A stretch of 64,000 nucleotides of DNA, taken from contig NZ_BHVV01000008.1 in the NCBI RefSeq assembly GCF_003865015.1, forward strand, positions 62,001-126,000, written 5' to 3'. The notes under the pieces were generated by a model. That model saw nothing but the letters and a program-made list of their open reading frames with translations. It did not search any database and was not told where the DNA came from. Source of the DNA: Sulfurisoma sediminicola. Lineage in GTDB: Bacteria > Pseudomonadota > Gammaproteobacteria > Burkholderiales > Rhodocyclaceae. Within the stretch, counting starts at the first letter, position 1, and each line of letters opens with the position of its first letter. Below, in pieces: positions 25,691 through 34,528 of the stretch. A program made the position numbers and the translations under genes.

Positions 25691-28471
25691 TCAAGCCTGC
25701 AGGTCGGGCTCGCCGACACCCTTCAGGATGGCGGAGCGTGCGCCATCGCGCAGCCGGACCGCCGCGTTCCAGTCGCTGCCGTCGGGCACGAGCGACTCGC
25801 CGACCGTTACCCGCAGTCGCCCGCGCCGCGGTAGCCAGTGGCCTTCGCGCAGCACGTCGCGGGTGCCGGAAAGCGCGACGGGCACCACCGGCGTCGCGGT
25901 CTTCGCCGCCACGACGAAGGCCCCCATGCGGAAGGGGCGCAGGCCGGGCACGCGCGTGAAGGTGCCCTCGGGAAACACCGCGAGCGAATGGCCGGCGACC
26001 ACGGCTTCGACCAGGCGCTCCGTGTCGGCCACGCCCTGCGCGAAGTCGAAACGCTCGACGAACTCCACGCCGAGGCGCTGCAGGAAAATCCGCGGCACGA
26101 AGCCACCGGCCAGCTCGCGCTTGGCCACGAAGCGCCAGCCGCCGAAGGGCAGCGCGGCGACGAAGGCGATGCCGTCGAGATAGCTGGCGTGGTTGACGAC
26201 CAGCACGTGGGTGCCGTCCCGCGGCAGATTCTCCAGCCCGCTCACCTCGAGCCGGATGCCGGCGAGGCGCAGCCAGATCCGGGCCGCCGCGTGGCAGAAG
26301 CGCCATGAGTGCCTCGGCCGCGGGACGACTGCGACGACCAGCCAGACCACGACGGCGAGCAGCAGGAAGCTGCCCGCCGCCCAGAGGCCGTGCAGCCAGC
26401 CCGCCGCCGCGCGCATGCCGCGCCTAAGTTGCGGCAGCAGGCCGCCGGCGAGGAGCCGCGTCACCTGCCACCAGACCGCGCGCGGCGCGGTGACGCCGCC
26501 GCCGCCCTCGTAAAGCTCGCGGCTTGCGGCGCGGCGGATCTTGCCGCTCGAGGTCTTGAGCACGATGCGCTGCGCCGACAGCACCACGTCGTCGGCGGGC
26601 ATGCCAAGCACGCCGACCACGGCCTCCTGCACGGCTAGGCGCAGCGCGTCGTCCGGCGCCCTGGCCTCGGCCGCGACCACCAGCCGCTCGGTGCCGCTCG
26701 CCGGATCGGGGCTGCCGAAGACGGCGACGCAGCCGGCGCGGATGCCCGGCACGCGGCCGACCGCTTCCTCGACTTCCTGCGGATAGACGTTGCGCCCGCC
26801 CTTGATGATGATGTCCTTGGCGCGCCCGGTCGGGTAGACCTCGCCGCCGGCGAGGTAGGCGTAGTCGCCGGAGTCGAGCCAGTCGCCGCGGATCAGCTCG
26901 GCGGTGGCGGCGGGATTGCGGAAATAGCCGGCCGTGGCCGACGGTCCGCGAAACTGCAGGCGCCCCTCGCGCCGCTCCGGCAGTTCGGCGCCGGCCCCAT
27001 CGACGACGCGGATCTCGTAGCCGGGCAAGGGGCGGCCGCAGGCGACGAAGCGCAGCGCATCGCTCGCCGCCGGGGCGGGAACCGCGATACCGTGGGCGAC
27101 GAAGCTCTCGCGCTCGATGCGATCGACCACCAGCCCGCGGTCCTTCGTGAACGCCAGGCCGACCGCACACTCGGCCAATCCATAGACCGGGGCGACGGCC
27201 TCGGGCCGCAGGCCGCAGGGCGCGAAGCGCTCGATGAAGCGCGCCATGGTGTCGGCATTGACCGGCTCGGCGCCGTTGAAGGCGATGCGCCACGACGACA
27301 GGTCGAGCCCGGCCAGACGCTCGGGCGCAATGCGGCGCAGGCACAGCTCGTAGGCGAAGTTGGGCGCGCCCGAGAACGTGCCGCGGTAGTCGTGGATCGC
27401 CCGCAGCCAGCGCTCGGGCGCGGCGAGGAAGGACAGCGGCGACATGACGACGAAGGGAATCGCGTAGACCAGGCTCGACAGCCAGGCGCAGATAAGCCCC
27501 ATGTCGTGGTAGAGCGGCAGCCAGCTGACGAAGACGTCGTCGCGCTCGATGCGCGCGGCGCGCGCCATGGCGCGGATGTTAGCGAGCAGCTGGCCGTGGC
27601 TCAGCATCACGCCCTTGGGGTTGCCGGTGCTGCCCGAGGTGTACTGCAGCAGCGCGAGCTGATCGGCGCGCGCCGGCACCGGCACGAACTCGCTGGCGGC
27701 GGCGATGAGCTCGTCGGCGAGCACCGTGCCGCGCAGCGACTCGACGCGGCCGCGCAGCAGGCTCGCCGGCAGCGCGACCTCGGCGGTGGCGATCAGCAGC
27801 CGTGCGCCGGCGTTGGCGAGGATGGTGGCGTGGCGGCGCAGGTGGTCCTCGATCTGCGACGGCCGCGCCGGCGGATAGATCGGCACCGGCACCGCGCCGG
27901 CGAGCAGGATGCCGAGGAAGCAGGGGAAGAAGGCCGGACAGGTCGGCAGCATCAGCGCCACCGCGTCGCCGGGCGCGATCTCCCGCGCCTGCAGGCCGGC
28001 CGCCACCGCGCGCGCCTCGCGCCAGAGGCGCCCGAAGGACAGCGCCTCGGCCTTGCCTTCGTCGTCGAGATGCACGATGTGCGCGAAGTCCGGCTGCCGC
28101 GCCGCATGCCAGGCGAACACCTCGCCGAGGGTATCGAGGTCGTCGGGCGCGGGCTCCGTCGTTGCGGCCGTCGCCGCGGCAACGGGCTGCGCGGACGTCG
28201 GCATTGCCGGCTCCTGCTCGCGCCCTCCCCGGCCTTCGGCCTCCTCGATGGCGAGGAAGAAATCGCGCGGCGTCTCGGCCTCGCCGAGCAGCCGTTGCGG
28301 CAGCCGCAGCCCGAACTCGGCCTCGCAGCGCAGCAGCAGCTCGGCGCGGGCGAGGCTGTCCAGTCCCAGCGCACGCTCGAGGTGGCTGTCGAGCCGGGCC
28401 GGCGGACGTCCGGGCCCCAACTCGCGACAGAGCGCGTCGATCAGGCGCAGCAGCCGCTCGTCAACGCTCAT
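25691..28471 (-). CDS. ACP / acyl-AMP ligase / PlsC acyltransferase fusion
   Basis: 926 aa, three domains. Residues 1-80 resemble an acyl carrier protein with the phosphopantetheine serine in GLDSLARAEL (S39). Residues about 105-620 are an ANL acyl-AMP ligase with the P-loop TSGSTGNPKG (from residue 278), the long-chain/FAAL-like start VFAWHAARQPDFAHIVHL, and the C-terminal KTSSGKIRR. After a hydrophobic segment (LLLAVVVWLVVAVVP), residues about 740-920 form a PlsC-type acyltransferase with NHASYLDG (HX4D) and FPEGTFTR. The protein could activate a fatty acid, load its own carrier domain and move the acyl chain to a lysolipid. This recalls E. coli Aas, but Aas has the acyltransferase first and no carrier domain. 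Last gene of the etfBA operon. Confidence 0.85.
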   Translation of the reverse strand: MSVDERLLRLIDALCRELGPGRPPARLDSHLERALGLDSLARAELLLRCEAEFGLRLPQRLLGEAETPRDFFLAIEEAEGRGGREQEPAMPTSAQPVAAATAATTEPAPDDLDTLGEVFAWHAARQPDFAHIVHLDDEGKAEALSFGRLWREARAVAAGLQAREIAPGDAVALMLPTCPAFFPCFLGILLAGAVPVPIYPPARPSQIEDHLRRHATILANAGARLLIATAEVALPASLLRGRVESLRGTVLADELIAAASEFVPVPARADQLALLQYTSGSTGNPKGVMLSHGQLLANIRAMARAARIERDDVFVSWLPLYHDMGLICAWLSSLVYAIPFVVMSPLSFLAAPERWLRAIHDYRGTFSGAPNFAYELCLRRIAPERLAGLDLSSWRIAFNGAEPVNADTMARFIERFAPCGLRPEAVAPVYGLAECAVGLAFTKDRGLVVDRIERESFVAHGIAVPAPAASDALRFVACGRPLPGYEIRVVDGAGAELPERREGRLQFRGPSATAGYFRNPAATAELIRGDWLDSGDYAYLAGGEVYPTGRAKDIIIKGGRNVYPQEVEEAVGRVPGIRAGCVAVFGSPDPASGTERLVVAAEARAPDDALRLAVQEAVVGVLGMPADDVVLSAQRIVLKTSSGKIRRAASRELYEGGGGVTAPRAVWWQVTRLLAGGLLPQLRRGMRAAAGWLHGLWAAGSFLLLAVVVWLVVAVVPRPRHSWRFCHAAARIWLRLAGIRLEVSGLENLPRDGTHVLVVNHASYLDGIAFVAALPFGGWRFVAKRELAGGFVPRIFLQRLGVEFVERFDFAQGVADTERLVEAVVAGHSLAVFPEGTFTRVPGLRPFRMGAFVVAAKTATPVVPVALSGTRDVLREGHWLPRRGRLRVTVGESLVPDGSDWNAAVRLRDGARSAILKGVGEPDLQA

Positions 28472-28483
28472 GGGCGGACGTGG

Positions 28484-30274
28484 TCAAAACTGTTCCTCGC
28501 CGAGAGCCAACGCGCCGGGGCTGCCCCGGGTGACCGTCCAGGCCAGCCCCGGCGCTGCGGCGAGCACGTGATCGGCATAGAAGCGTGCGGTGACGATCTT
28601 GCCCTCGAGGAAGGAATCGGCATTGCCGGCATCGCTCTTCCTTCGCGCGGCCAGCGCCGAGCGCGCCATCATCCAGCCGCCGCTGACGATGCCCATGAGA
28701 TTGAGCAGCGGTACTGCGCCGACCGCGACGCCGCGGCTATCCTGCGTCGCGTGGGCGACGACGAAGGCGGCGGCTTCCTCGAGGGCGGCCACGCCGTGCG
28801 CGAACGCGGCATGGATGGCGGCGAAATCCGCGCCCGCCGACTGTTCGAGTTCGGCCAGCGTCTGGCGCATCCGCGCGCAGGCCGCCCCGAGTGCGGCGCC
28901 GCCGTCGCGGTGGATCTTGCGCCAGAGCAGGTCGCTGGCCTGGATGCCGGTGGTGCCCTCGTAGATCGTGGTGATGCGGGCATCGCGCAGGTGCTGCGCC
29001 GCACCGGTCTCCTCGATGTAGCCCATGCCGCCGTGCACCTGCATGCCGAGCGACGCGATGTCGACGGCGTTCTCCGTGAACCAGCCCTTGACCACCGGCA
29101 CCATGAGGTCGACGCAAGCCTGGTTGCGCTGCCGCTCGGCCGCATCGGGATGGCGCGTCGCGACATCCTGCGCCGCGGCGACGAAGTAGGCCAGCGCGCG
29201 CATCGCCTCGACGCGCGACTTCATCGACATCAGCATGCGCCGCACGTCGGGGTGGCGCACGATGGGCACGGCGGTAGCGGCCCCCCCGATCTCCCGCCCC
29301 TGCACCCGCTCCTTCGCATGAGCCAGCGCCTGCTGGTAGGCCCGCTCCGACAGCCCCAGGCCTTCGAGGCCGACGGCGAAGCGCGCCGCGTTCATCATCA
29401 CGAACATGGCCTCGAGGCCGGCGTTGGCCGGGCCGACGAGATGGCCCGTCGCGCCGCCGTCGTCGCCGAAGCTCATCACCGCCGTCGGGCTGGCGTGGAT
29501 GCCGAGCTTGTGCTCGATCGAGACGCAGCGCAGGTCGTTTCGCGGGCCGAGCGTGCCGTCGGCCTCGACGAGGAACTTCGGCACGAGGAGCAGCGAGAGG
29601 CCCTTCACGCCTTCGGGCGCCCCGGGCAGGCGGGCCAGCACGAGGTGGATGATGTTCTCCGCCAGGTCGTGCTCGCCGTAGCTGATGAAGATCTTCTGGC
29701 CGAACAGCTTGTAGCTGCCGTCGACCCGTGGCTCGGCGCGGCAGCGGATGGCGCCGAGGTCGGAGCCGGCCTGCGGCTCGGTGATGTTCATGGTGCCGGT
29801 CCAGCTGCCGGCCACCAGCTTCGGCAGAAACATCGCCTTCTGTTCCGCCGAACCGAAGCGCTCCAGCGCCTCGGCCGCGCCGAGCGTCAGCATCGAGCAG
29901 AGCGAGAAGGCCATGTTGGCCGACTTCCACATCTCCTGCACGGCCGCCGACACCAGGCCGGGCAGGCCCTGGCCCCCATGGGCCGGATCGCAGCCAAGGC
30001 CGTTCCAGCCGCCGTCGATGAACTGCCGGTACGCTTCCCCGAATCCGGGTGGCATGGTCACCACACCGTCGTGGCACCGCGTGCCAGCGCGGTCGCCGAC
30101 GCGGTTGAGCGGAGACAGCACAGCGCCGGCGAAGCGCGCGGCCTCGGCGAGGATCGCCTCGACCACGTCCGCGCTCGCCTCCTCGCAACCGGGCAGCTGC
30201 GCGACGCGCCCGAGGCCGGCGATTTCGTGCAGGACGAAAGCCATGTCCCGCAGCGGGGCGAGATATTCAGCCAT
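28484..30274 (-). CDS. Acyl-CoA dehydrogenase (FadE/DmdC-like, long form)
   Basis: 596 aa, the length of the long subgroup with an extra C-terminal domain. Substrate/FAD-binding motifs are clear: MNITEPQAGSDLGAIR, the WTGT strand before it, and the C-terminal catalytic region YIEETGAAQHLRDARITTIYEGTTGIQASDLL, where the Glu of YEGTTG is the expected base. It introduces a trans-2 double bond into an acyl-CoA and passes electrons to ETF, whose two genes lie upstream in the same operon. Ends 13 bp before the ligase-acyltransferase fusion. Confidence 0.93.
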   Translation of the reverse strand: MAEYLAPLRDMAFVLHEIAGLGRVAQLPGCEEASADVVEAILAEAARFAGAVLSPLNRVGDRAGTRCHDGVVTMPPGFGEAYRQFIDGGWNGLGCDPAHGGQGLPGLVSAAVQEMWKSANMAFSLCSMLTLGAAEALERFGSAEQKAMFLPKLVAGSWTGTMNITEPQAGSDLGAIRCRAEPRVDGSYKLFGQKIFISYGEHDLAENIIHLVLARLPGAPEGVKGLSLLLVPKFLVEADGTLGPRNDLRCVSIEHKLGIHASPTAVMSFGDDGGATGHLVGPANAGLEAMFVMMNAARFAVGLEGLGLSERAYQQALAHAKERVQGREIGGAATAVPIVRHPDVRRMLMSMKSRVEAMRALAYFVAAAQDVATRHPDAAERQRNQACVDLMVPVVKGWFTENAVDIASLGMQVHGGMGYIEETGAAQHLRDARITTIYEGTTGIQASDLLWRKIHRDGGAALGAACARMRQTLAELEQSAGADFAAIHAAFAHGVAALEEAAAFVVAHATQDSRGVAVGAVPLLNLMGIVSGGWMMARSALAARRKSDAGNADSFLEGKIVTARFYADHVLAAAPGLAWTVTRGSPGALALGEEQF

Positions 30275-30304
30275 GTCCCGGTACCGCCGCCTCGCGCCCT
30301 CTGC

Positions 30305-30970
30305 TCACTTGTTCCAGAGGTAGCGGCGGTCGTCGAAGGTGCCGACCCAGTGCGGGAAATACACCACCATCAGCGTCAGCGCTGCGCCGTTGAGCCAGGC
30401 CTCGGAAAAGCCCAGCAGCAGGAAATAGGGAAAATACTCGGCGAGCAGCGTCTCGAAGGGATAGACGCCCGCCGCCGCCAGCAGGGCCGTGCCGGCCAAG
30501 CCGGTCGCCACCGCAGTCACCGCGGCGCCGAAGAATCCGGCGACGAAGACGTAGATGAAGAAGTTCGCCGGCAGCCAGCGCTCGGTCAGGCGCAGGATGG
30601 CGAAGGCGAGGAACCCCGGCAGCACCGCCATGACCAGCGCGTTGAGGGCATAGGCCTGCCAGCCGGCGCCGCCGTTGAGGGTGACTGCGGCCAGCGCCAG
30701 CGAAAGCGCGACGACCGCCAACTGGCGGCCGAACATCAGCGTCACGGTGGTGACGCCGAGCAGGTGCAGGTTGAGGCCCGGCTGCACCCCCGCCTTCAGG
30801 CTCCACATCAGCATCAGCACGACGACGGCGCCGAGCCAGATATTGAACTGGCCGTCCTCGCGCAGCCGCCGCCACGGCCCCGTGCGCAGGCACCAGAGCC
30901 AGATGCCCGCCAGCGGCAGCCAAGCCGCCCAGGCCCATGCGTCGCCGAAGAGTCCGGAGGGGAAGTTCAT
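30305..30970 (-). CDS. CbiM-like ECF transporter permease-family membrane protein
   Basis: 221 aa with about six membrane segments. The stretch KAGVQPGLNLHLLGVTTVTLMFG resembles the metal-binding core loop of CbiM/NikM-type substrate-binding permeases, and the end (PHWVGTFDDRRYLWNK) matches a stand-alone proteobacterial branch annotated as energy-coupling-factor permease. The usual partner genes (CbiQ, CbiO) are absent. Its ATG overlaps the etfA stop as ATGA (30967-30970), so it is translated with the lipid operon, which is odd for a metal transporter. The function in this setting is unknown. Confidence 0.7.
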   Translation of the reverse strand: MNFPSGLFGDAWAWAAWLPLAGIWLWCLRTGPWRRLREDGQFNIWLGAVVVLMLMWSLKAGVQPGLNLHLLGVTTVTLMFGRQLAVVALSLALAAVTLNGGAGWQAYALNALVMAVLPGFLAFAILRLTERWLPANFFIYVFVAGFFGAAVTAVATGLAGTALLAAAGVYPFETLLAEYFPYFLLLGFSEAWLNGAALTLMVVYFPHWVGTFDDRRYLWNK

Positions 30971-31920
30971 CCGAGCGCCTCGGTCAGTTCGGGCACGAGC
31001 TTGAAAAGGTCGCCGACGAGGCCGTAATCGGCCACCTGGAAGATCGGCGCCTCGGCGTCGCGGTTGATCGCGACGATCACCTGCGAGTCCCGCATGCCGG
31101 CCAGATGCTGGATCGCACCCGAGATGCCGATGGCGATGTAGAGCTGCGGCGCGACGATCTTGCCGGTCTGGCCGACCTGGCAGTCGTTGGGGACGAAGCC
31201 GGCATCGACCGCGGCACGCGAGGCGCCCAGCGCGGCGCCGAGCCTGTCGGCCAGCGGCTCGAGCAACCGGTGGTAATTCTCGGACGAGGCGAGCCCGCGG
31301 CCACCGGCGACGATCACCCTGGCCGCCGCGAGTTCCGGGCGCGCGGACACGGTCAACTCACGGCCGACCAGCCTGGACAAGCCCAGATCGGGACCTGGGG
31401 CGATGGCTTCGACGGCCGCAGCCCCACCCTGCCCTGCCGCATCGAAGGCGGTGGTACGGACGGTGATGACTTTCAGCACGTCGGTCGATTTCACCGTGGC
31501 CAGGGCGTTGCCGGCGTAGATCGGCCGTACGAAGATGTCGGGCGATTCGACCGCGACGATGTCGGAAATCTGCGCGACGTCGCACAGCGCAGCCACCCGC
31601 GGCAGCATGTTCCTGCCATGGGTCGTGGCCGCCGCGAGGATGTGGGTATAAGCGCCGTCACCCTGCGCGAGCTGCACCGCCAGCGCCGCCTCGTTCTCGG
31701 CGGTCTGTTCGGCGTAGTGCGGCGCATCGGCGACCAGCACTTTCGCCACGCCGGCGATTGCGGCCGCGGCCTGCGCCGCGCCTGTGCAGGCGCTGCCGGC
31801 GACGAGGACATGAATCTCCGCACCCGAATGAGCGCCGATCCTGGCGGCGGCGGTGACGGCCGGGAGCGTCGCCGCCTTGAGGCCGGCGTTGTCGTGTTCG
31901 GCGATGACCAGTATGGGCAT
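30967..31920 (-). CDS. etfA: Electron transfer flavoprotein alpha subunit
   Basis: 317 aa, standard length. The N-terminal domain ([18 protein letters not shown]) is followed by the FAD-binding domain with [60 protein letters not shown] and [22 protein letters not shown]. It accepts electrons from acyl-CoA dehydrogenases and hands them to ETF:quinone oxidoreductase. Lies 2 bp after etfB and overlaps the CbiM-like gene by 4 bp. Confidence 0.96.
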   Translation of the reverse strand: MPILVIAEHDNAGLKAATLPAVTAAARIGAHSGAEIHVLVAGSACTGAAQAAAAIAGVAKVLVADAPHYAEQTAENEAALAVQLAQGDGAYTHILAAATTHGRNMLPRVAALCDVAQISDIVAVESPDIFVRPIYAGNALATVKSTDVLKVITVRTTAFDAAGQGGAAAVEAIAPGPDLGLSRLVGRELTVSARPELAAARVIVAGGRGLASSENYHRLLEPLADRLGAALGASRAAVDAGFVPNDCQVGQTGKIVAPQLYIAIGISGAIQHLAGMRDSQVIVAINRDAEAPIFQVADYGLVGDLFKLVPELTEALG

Positions 31921-31922
31921 GG

Positions 31923-32672
31923 TCAGATCACCTTCGCTTCGTTCTTCAGCTTCGCCACCAGTTCGGCGACGTCGGCGACGCGGATGCCGGCATGGCGCGG
32001 CGGCGGCTCGGCGACCCCGAGGGTCTGCAGCCGCGGCGCCACGTCGACGGCGAGGTCGGCGGGCTTGAACACCTCGAGCGGCTTCTTCTTCGCCTTCATG
32101 ATGTTGGGCAGCGTGGCGTAGCGCGGCTCGTTGAGGCGCAGGTCGGTGGTCACCACGGCCGGCAGCGGCATCTCGAGCGTCTCGACGCCGCCGTCGATCT
32201 CGCGCGTCACCGTGGCGCGGCCGTTGGCGACGAGCAGTTTCGAGGCGAAGGTCGCCTGCGGCCAGCCGAGCAGCGCGGCCAGCATCTGGCCGGTCTGGTT
32301 GGCGTCGTCGTCGATCGCCTGCTTGCCGAGGATCACCAGCTGCGGCGCTTCCCGCGCCACGATCGCGTGGAGCAGCCTGGCCACGGCCAGCGGCTGCAGT
32401 TCGGCCTCCGTCTCGACCAGGATGGCGCGGTCGGCACCGAGCGCCATCGCCGTGCGCAGCGTCTCCTGGCAGGCCGCCGTGCCCGCGCTCAGCGCCACGA
32501 CCTCGCTGGCGATGCCGGCTTCCCTGAGGCGCAGCGCCTCCTCGACCGCGATCTCGTCGAAGGGGTTCATCGCCATCTTGACGTTGGCCAGATCGACGCC
32601 GGAGCCGTCGGCCTTGACGCGCACCCTGACGTTGTAGTCGATCACCCGCTTGACGGGCACCAGTATCTTCAT
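31923..32672 (-). CDS. etfB: Electron transfer flavoprotein beta subunit
   Basis: 249 aa from the ATG at 32672, which is the usual EtfB length; an earlier in-frame Met adds five residues without support. Family features are [23 protein letters not shown] at the start, [19 protein letters not shown] (adenine nucleotide contact region) and [30 protein letters not shown]. It forms the heterodimer with EtfA. First gene of the operon etfB-etfA-cbiM-like-acyl-CoA dehydrogenase-ligase/acyltransferase, suggesting dedicated electron flow for a lipid-modifying pathway. Confidence 0.96.
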   Translation of the reverse strand: MKILVPVKRVIDYNVRVRVKADGSGVDLANVKMAMNPFDEIAVEEALRLREAGIASEVVALSAGTAACQETLRTAMALGADRAILVETEAELQPLAVARLLHAIVAREAPQLVILGKQAIDDDANQTGQMLAALLGWPQATFASKLLVANGRATVTREIDGGVETLEMPLPAVVTTDLRLNEPRYATLPNIMKAKKKPLEVFKPADLAVDVAPRLQTLGVAEPPPRHAGIRVADVAELVAKLKNEAKVI

Positions 32673-32710
32673 TTCATGAGAGTCCATCTAACTTTTATGG
32701 TCGCTGGCGC

Positions 32711-32811
32711 CACCCCCGTGCATGAAACACGCACAAGCAACAAACGCCCACCCCTCCCATCCTCCCCTCGCGGGGAGGCGACTGATTTGCTCGCTACGCT
32801 CGATGGATGGC
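32711..32811 (-). repeat. Dispersed intergenic repeat, copy A
   Basis: About 100 bp between etfB and the auxiliary lipoprotein gene. Read on the minus strand it shares, in the same order and spacing, the blocks AGTCGCCTCCCC, GCGAGGGG, GGGAGGGG and GCGTGTTTCAT with copy B at 34401-34509 on the plus strand. CCTCCCC/GGGGAGG forms a strong hairpin. Confidence 0.7.
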
Positions 32812-32838
32812 GCGAGGACAAATTTTCGTTGTTGCACG

Positions 32839-33417
32839 TCAATCGCGGCGTGCCGCCACCGCCGACTTTTCCGCGGCGACCCACGCCGCGAGCTGCTTGC
32901 CCAGTTCCTGCACCGCGGCCGCCGCCGCGGCGACGCCGCCGCGGGCATCGCTGCCGGCCGGATGCTCGACGGCGAAGCTGCGTGCCGCCAGCGTCTGCTC
33001 GCCGTGGCACATCAGCCTGGCCCTTGCCGCGAGCCCCAGGCGACTTGCCTGGGGTGTATCGAAGGTCTGCACCAGCTCATCGAGCTCGAGGCGCAGGCGG
33101 CAGGGCAGCGCCGCCTCGCCGCCCGCGGCCACCGCGCGCCGGCGCAAGGCCTGTTCGAGCAGCTCCGCCGGCGGTGCGGCCCAGCGGCTGTCGGTGTAGG
33201 TGCGGCGGCGCGCACCGTCGTCGTAGGCGAGGCGATACTGCATGGCCGGGGTGCCGAGCCAGGACGGCGCGGCGACATCGATGCGCTGCAGCGCCGGCGC
33301 CGCCCACCCTGCCGCCGCCGTGCCGAAGTCGAACACGGCCGCCTCGTTCTGGCGCACGTTGTTGGGCACGCAGCCGGCCATGGCCAGCGCCGCCAGGAGG
33401 GAAAGAAGGATGCGCAT
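32839..33417 (-). CDS. ABC-type transport auxiliary lipoprotein (PqiC/Mla-associated)
   Basis: 192 aa. Short signal peptide with lipobox (LLAALAMAGC, Cys16). The rest resembles the ABC-transport auxiliary lipoprotein family that accompanies MlaD/PqiB-type systems: AALQRIDVAAPSWLGTPAMQYRLAYDD, then YTDSRWAAPPAELLEQAL. Such proteins sit in the periplasm, often at the outer membrane, and help lipid movement. It follows the MlaD-like gene by 17 bp. Confidence 0.8.
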   Translation of the reverse strand: MRILLSLLAALAMAGCVPNNVRQNEAAVFDFGTAAAGWAAPALQRIDVAAPSWLGTPAMQYRLAYDDGARRRTYTDSRWAAPPAELLEQALRRRAVAAGGEAALPCRLRLELDELVQTFDTPQASRLGLAARARLMCHGEQTLAARSFAVEHPAGSDARGGVAAAAAAVQELGKQLAAWVAAEKSAVAARRD

Positions 33418-33434
33418 CGTCGTCTGCTCCCGTT

Positions 33435-34367
33435 TCAGCGCGGGGCCGTGGCGGCCGCCCCGAAGCCCGGCTCGCCCGGACCCGGCGCGGCCGGGCCGCG
33501 CCCGAAAATGAAGGCCTGCGGCGAATCGTCGACCATTTCGAGGATCCGCGTCATCTGCCGCGAGCTGGTCTGCAGGTCGCGCAGCAGGGCATTGACCCGC
33601 GGCAGGGTATCGGCCCCGGCCTCGCCGGCGACCTGGTCGAGCCGCTGCGACAGCGCCGTCATCGTCTTCACCATCTCACGCACTTCGGCGGTCAGCGGCG
33701 CCGCCTCGCCGGCGGCCTTTTCGAGGTGCGCCAGCAGCGCGTTCATGCGCTTGATGTTGGCGTCGGAGAGCATCTCGCGCATCGCCGCGATCACCTTGGG
33801 CAGTTCCTTGAGCCCCTCGGACGCCGTCGCGACGTTCTCGACCGTGCGCGACAGGTTCTGCATGTTCTTCTCGTTCATCAAGGCCGACATGCGCTTCGCC
33901 ACCTCCGACAGCTGGCTGGCGATGTCGCCGCCCCTCTCGGTGAGCGACTCGAACAGCGAGGCCTTCATGCCGATGCGCGGCAGCTCGCCGCCCTTGGCCT
34001 CGAGCCGCTCCTCGCTGCTGCCGTCATCCTCGAGTTGGATGTAGGCCAGTCCTGTCAGCCCCTGGTAGCCCATGCGGGCGACGGTCTTCGTCGTGACCGG
34101 ATACTTGCGGTCGAGGCTGATGCGGATGAGGATCAGCCGCCGGTCCTTGGCGTCGGCATCGATGCTCTCGACCTTGCCGGCGCGGATGCCGCGGTAACGC
34201 ACCTGGGCCTGGAGGTTGAGGCCGGTGACGTCGCGGGCGGTCTCGATCAGGTAGAAATCGGCCTTCTCGGCGCGCAGCCCGCCGAGCCACCACAGCCCCA
34301 GCGCCGAGGCGAGACCCAGCAGCAGGACGAAGATGCCGGCGGCGAGGGCGTGAGCGCGGTTTTCCAT
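33435..34367 (-). CDS. MlaD/MCE-domain lipid-binding protein
   Basis: 310 aa. One N-terminal membrane helix (AAGIFVLLLGLASALGLWWLGG) then an MCE domain (YLIETARDVTGLNLQAQVRYRGIRAGKVESIDAD ... YPVTTKTVARMGYQGLTGLAYIQLED). The remaining ~170 residues are helical, with heptad-like stretches (SALMNEKNMQNLSRTVENVATASEGLKEL) that in related proteins build a tunnel or needle. It would bind phospholipid in the periplasm for the ABC unit encoded upstream. E. coli MlaD is much shorter (about 180 aa), so this is a longer MCE type. Confidence 0.9.
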   Translation of the reverse strand: MENRAHALAAGIFVLLLGLASALGLWWLGGLRAEKADFYLIETARDVTGLNLQAQVRYRGIRAGKVESIDADAKDRRLILIRISLDRKYPVTTKTVARMGYQGLTGLAYIQLEDDGSSEERLEAKGGELPRIGMKASLFESLTERGGDIASQLSEVAKRMSALMNEKNMQNLSRTVENVATASEGLKELPKVIAAMREMLSDANIKRMNALLAHLEKAAGEAAPLTAEVREMVKTMTALSQRLDQVAGEAGADTLPRVNALLRDLQTSSRQMTRILEMVDDSPQAFIFGRGPAAPGPGEPGFGAAATAPR

Positions 34368-34400
34368 TGATTAACGTGAACCAACGTTATTTGGCGCCGG

Positions 34401-34509
34401 GTCCATCCTCTCGCGCAGCGAACTGGATAGTCGCCTCCCCTGCGAGGGGGAGGGCGGGAGGGGGCGGGACGTCTTGCCGCTTTTCGCGTGTTTCATCATC
34501 GGCGGGTGG
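34401..34509 (+). repeat. Dispersed intergenic repeat, copy B
   Basis: About 105 bp between the MlaD-like and ATPase genes, in opposite orientation to copy A. It has the same ordered blocks, with small insertions (for example CCTCCCCTGCGAGGGGGAGG instead of CCTCCCCGCGAGGGGAGG). The two copies flank the MlaD-like and lipoprotein genes. Confidence 0.7.
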
Positions 34510-34528
34510 TTTTCACGGACCATCAGCG

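Noticed and set aside
27092-31027. 1311-aa plus-strand open frame across the lipid operon
   Set aside because: It is antisense to four well-supported genes, is rich in Arg, Ala, Gly and His without domains, and reflects the absence of stops in GC-rich third positions.
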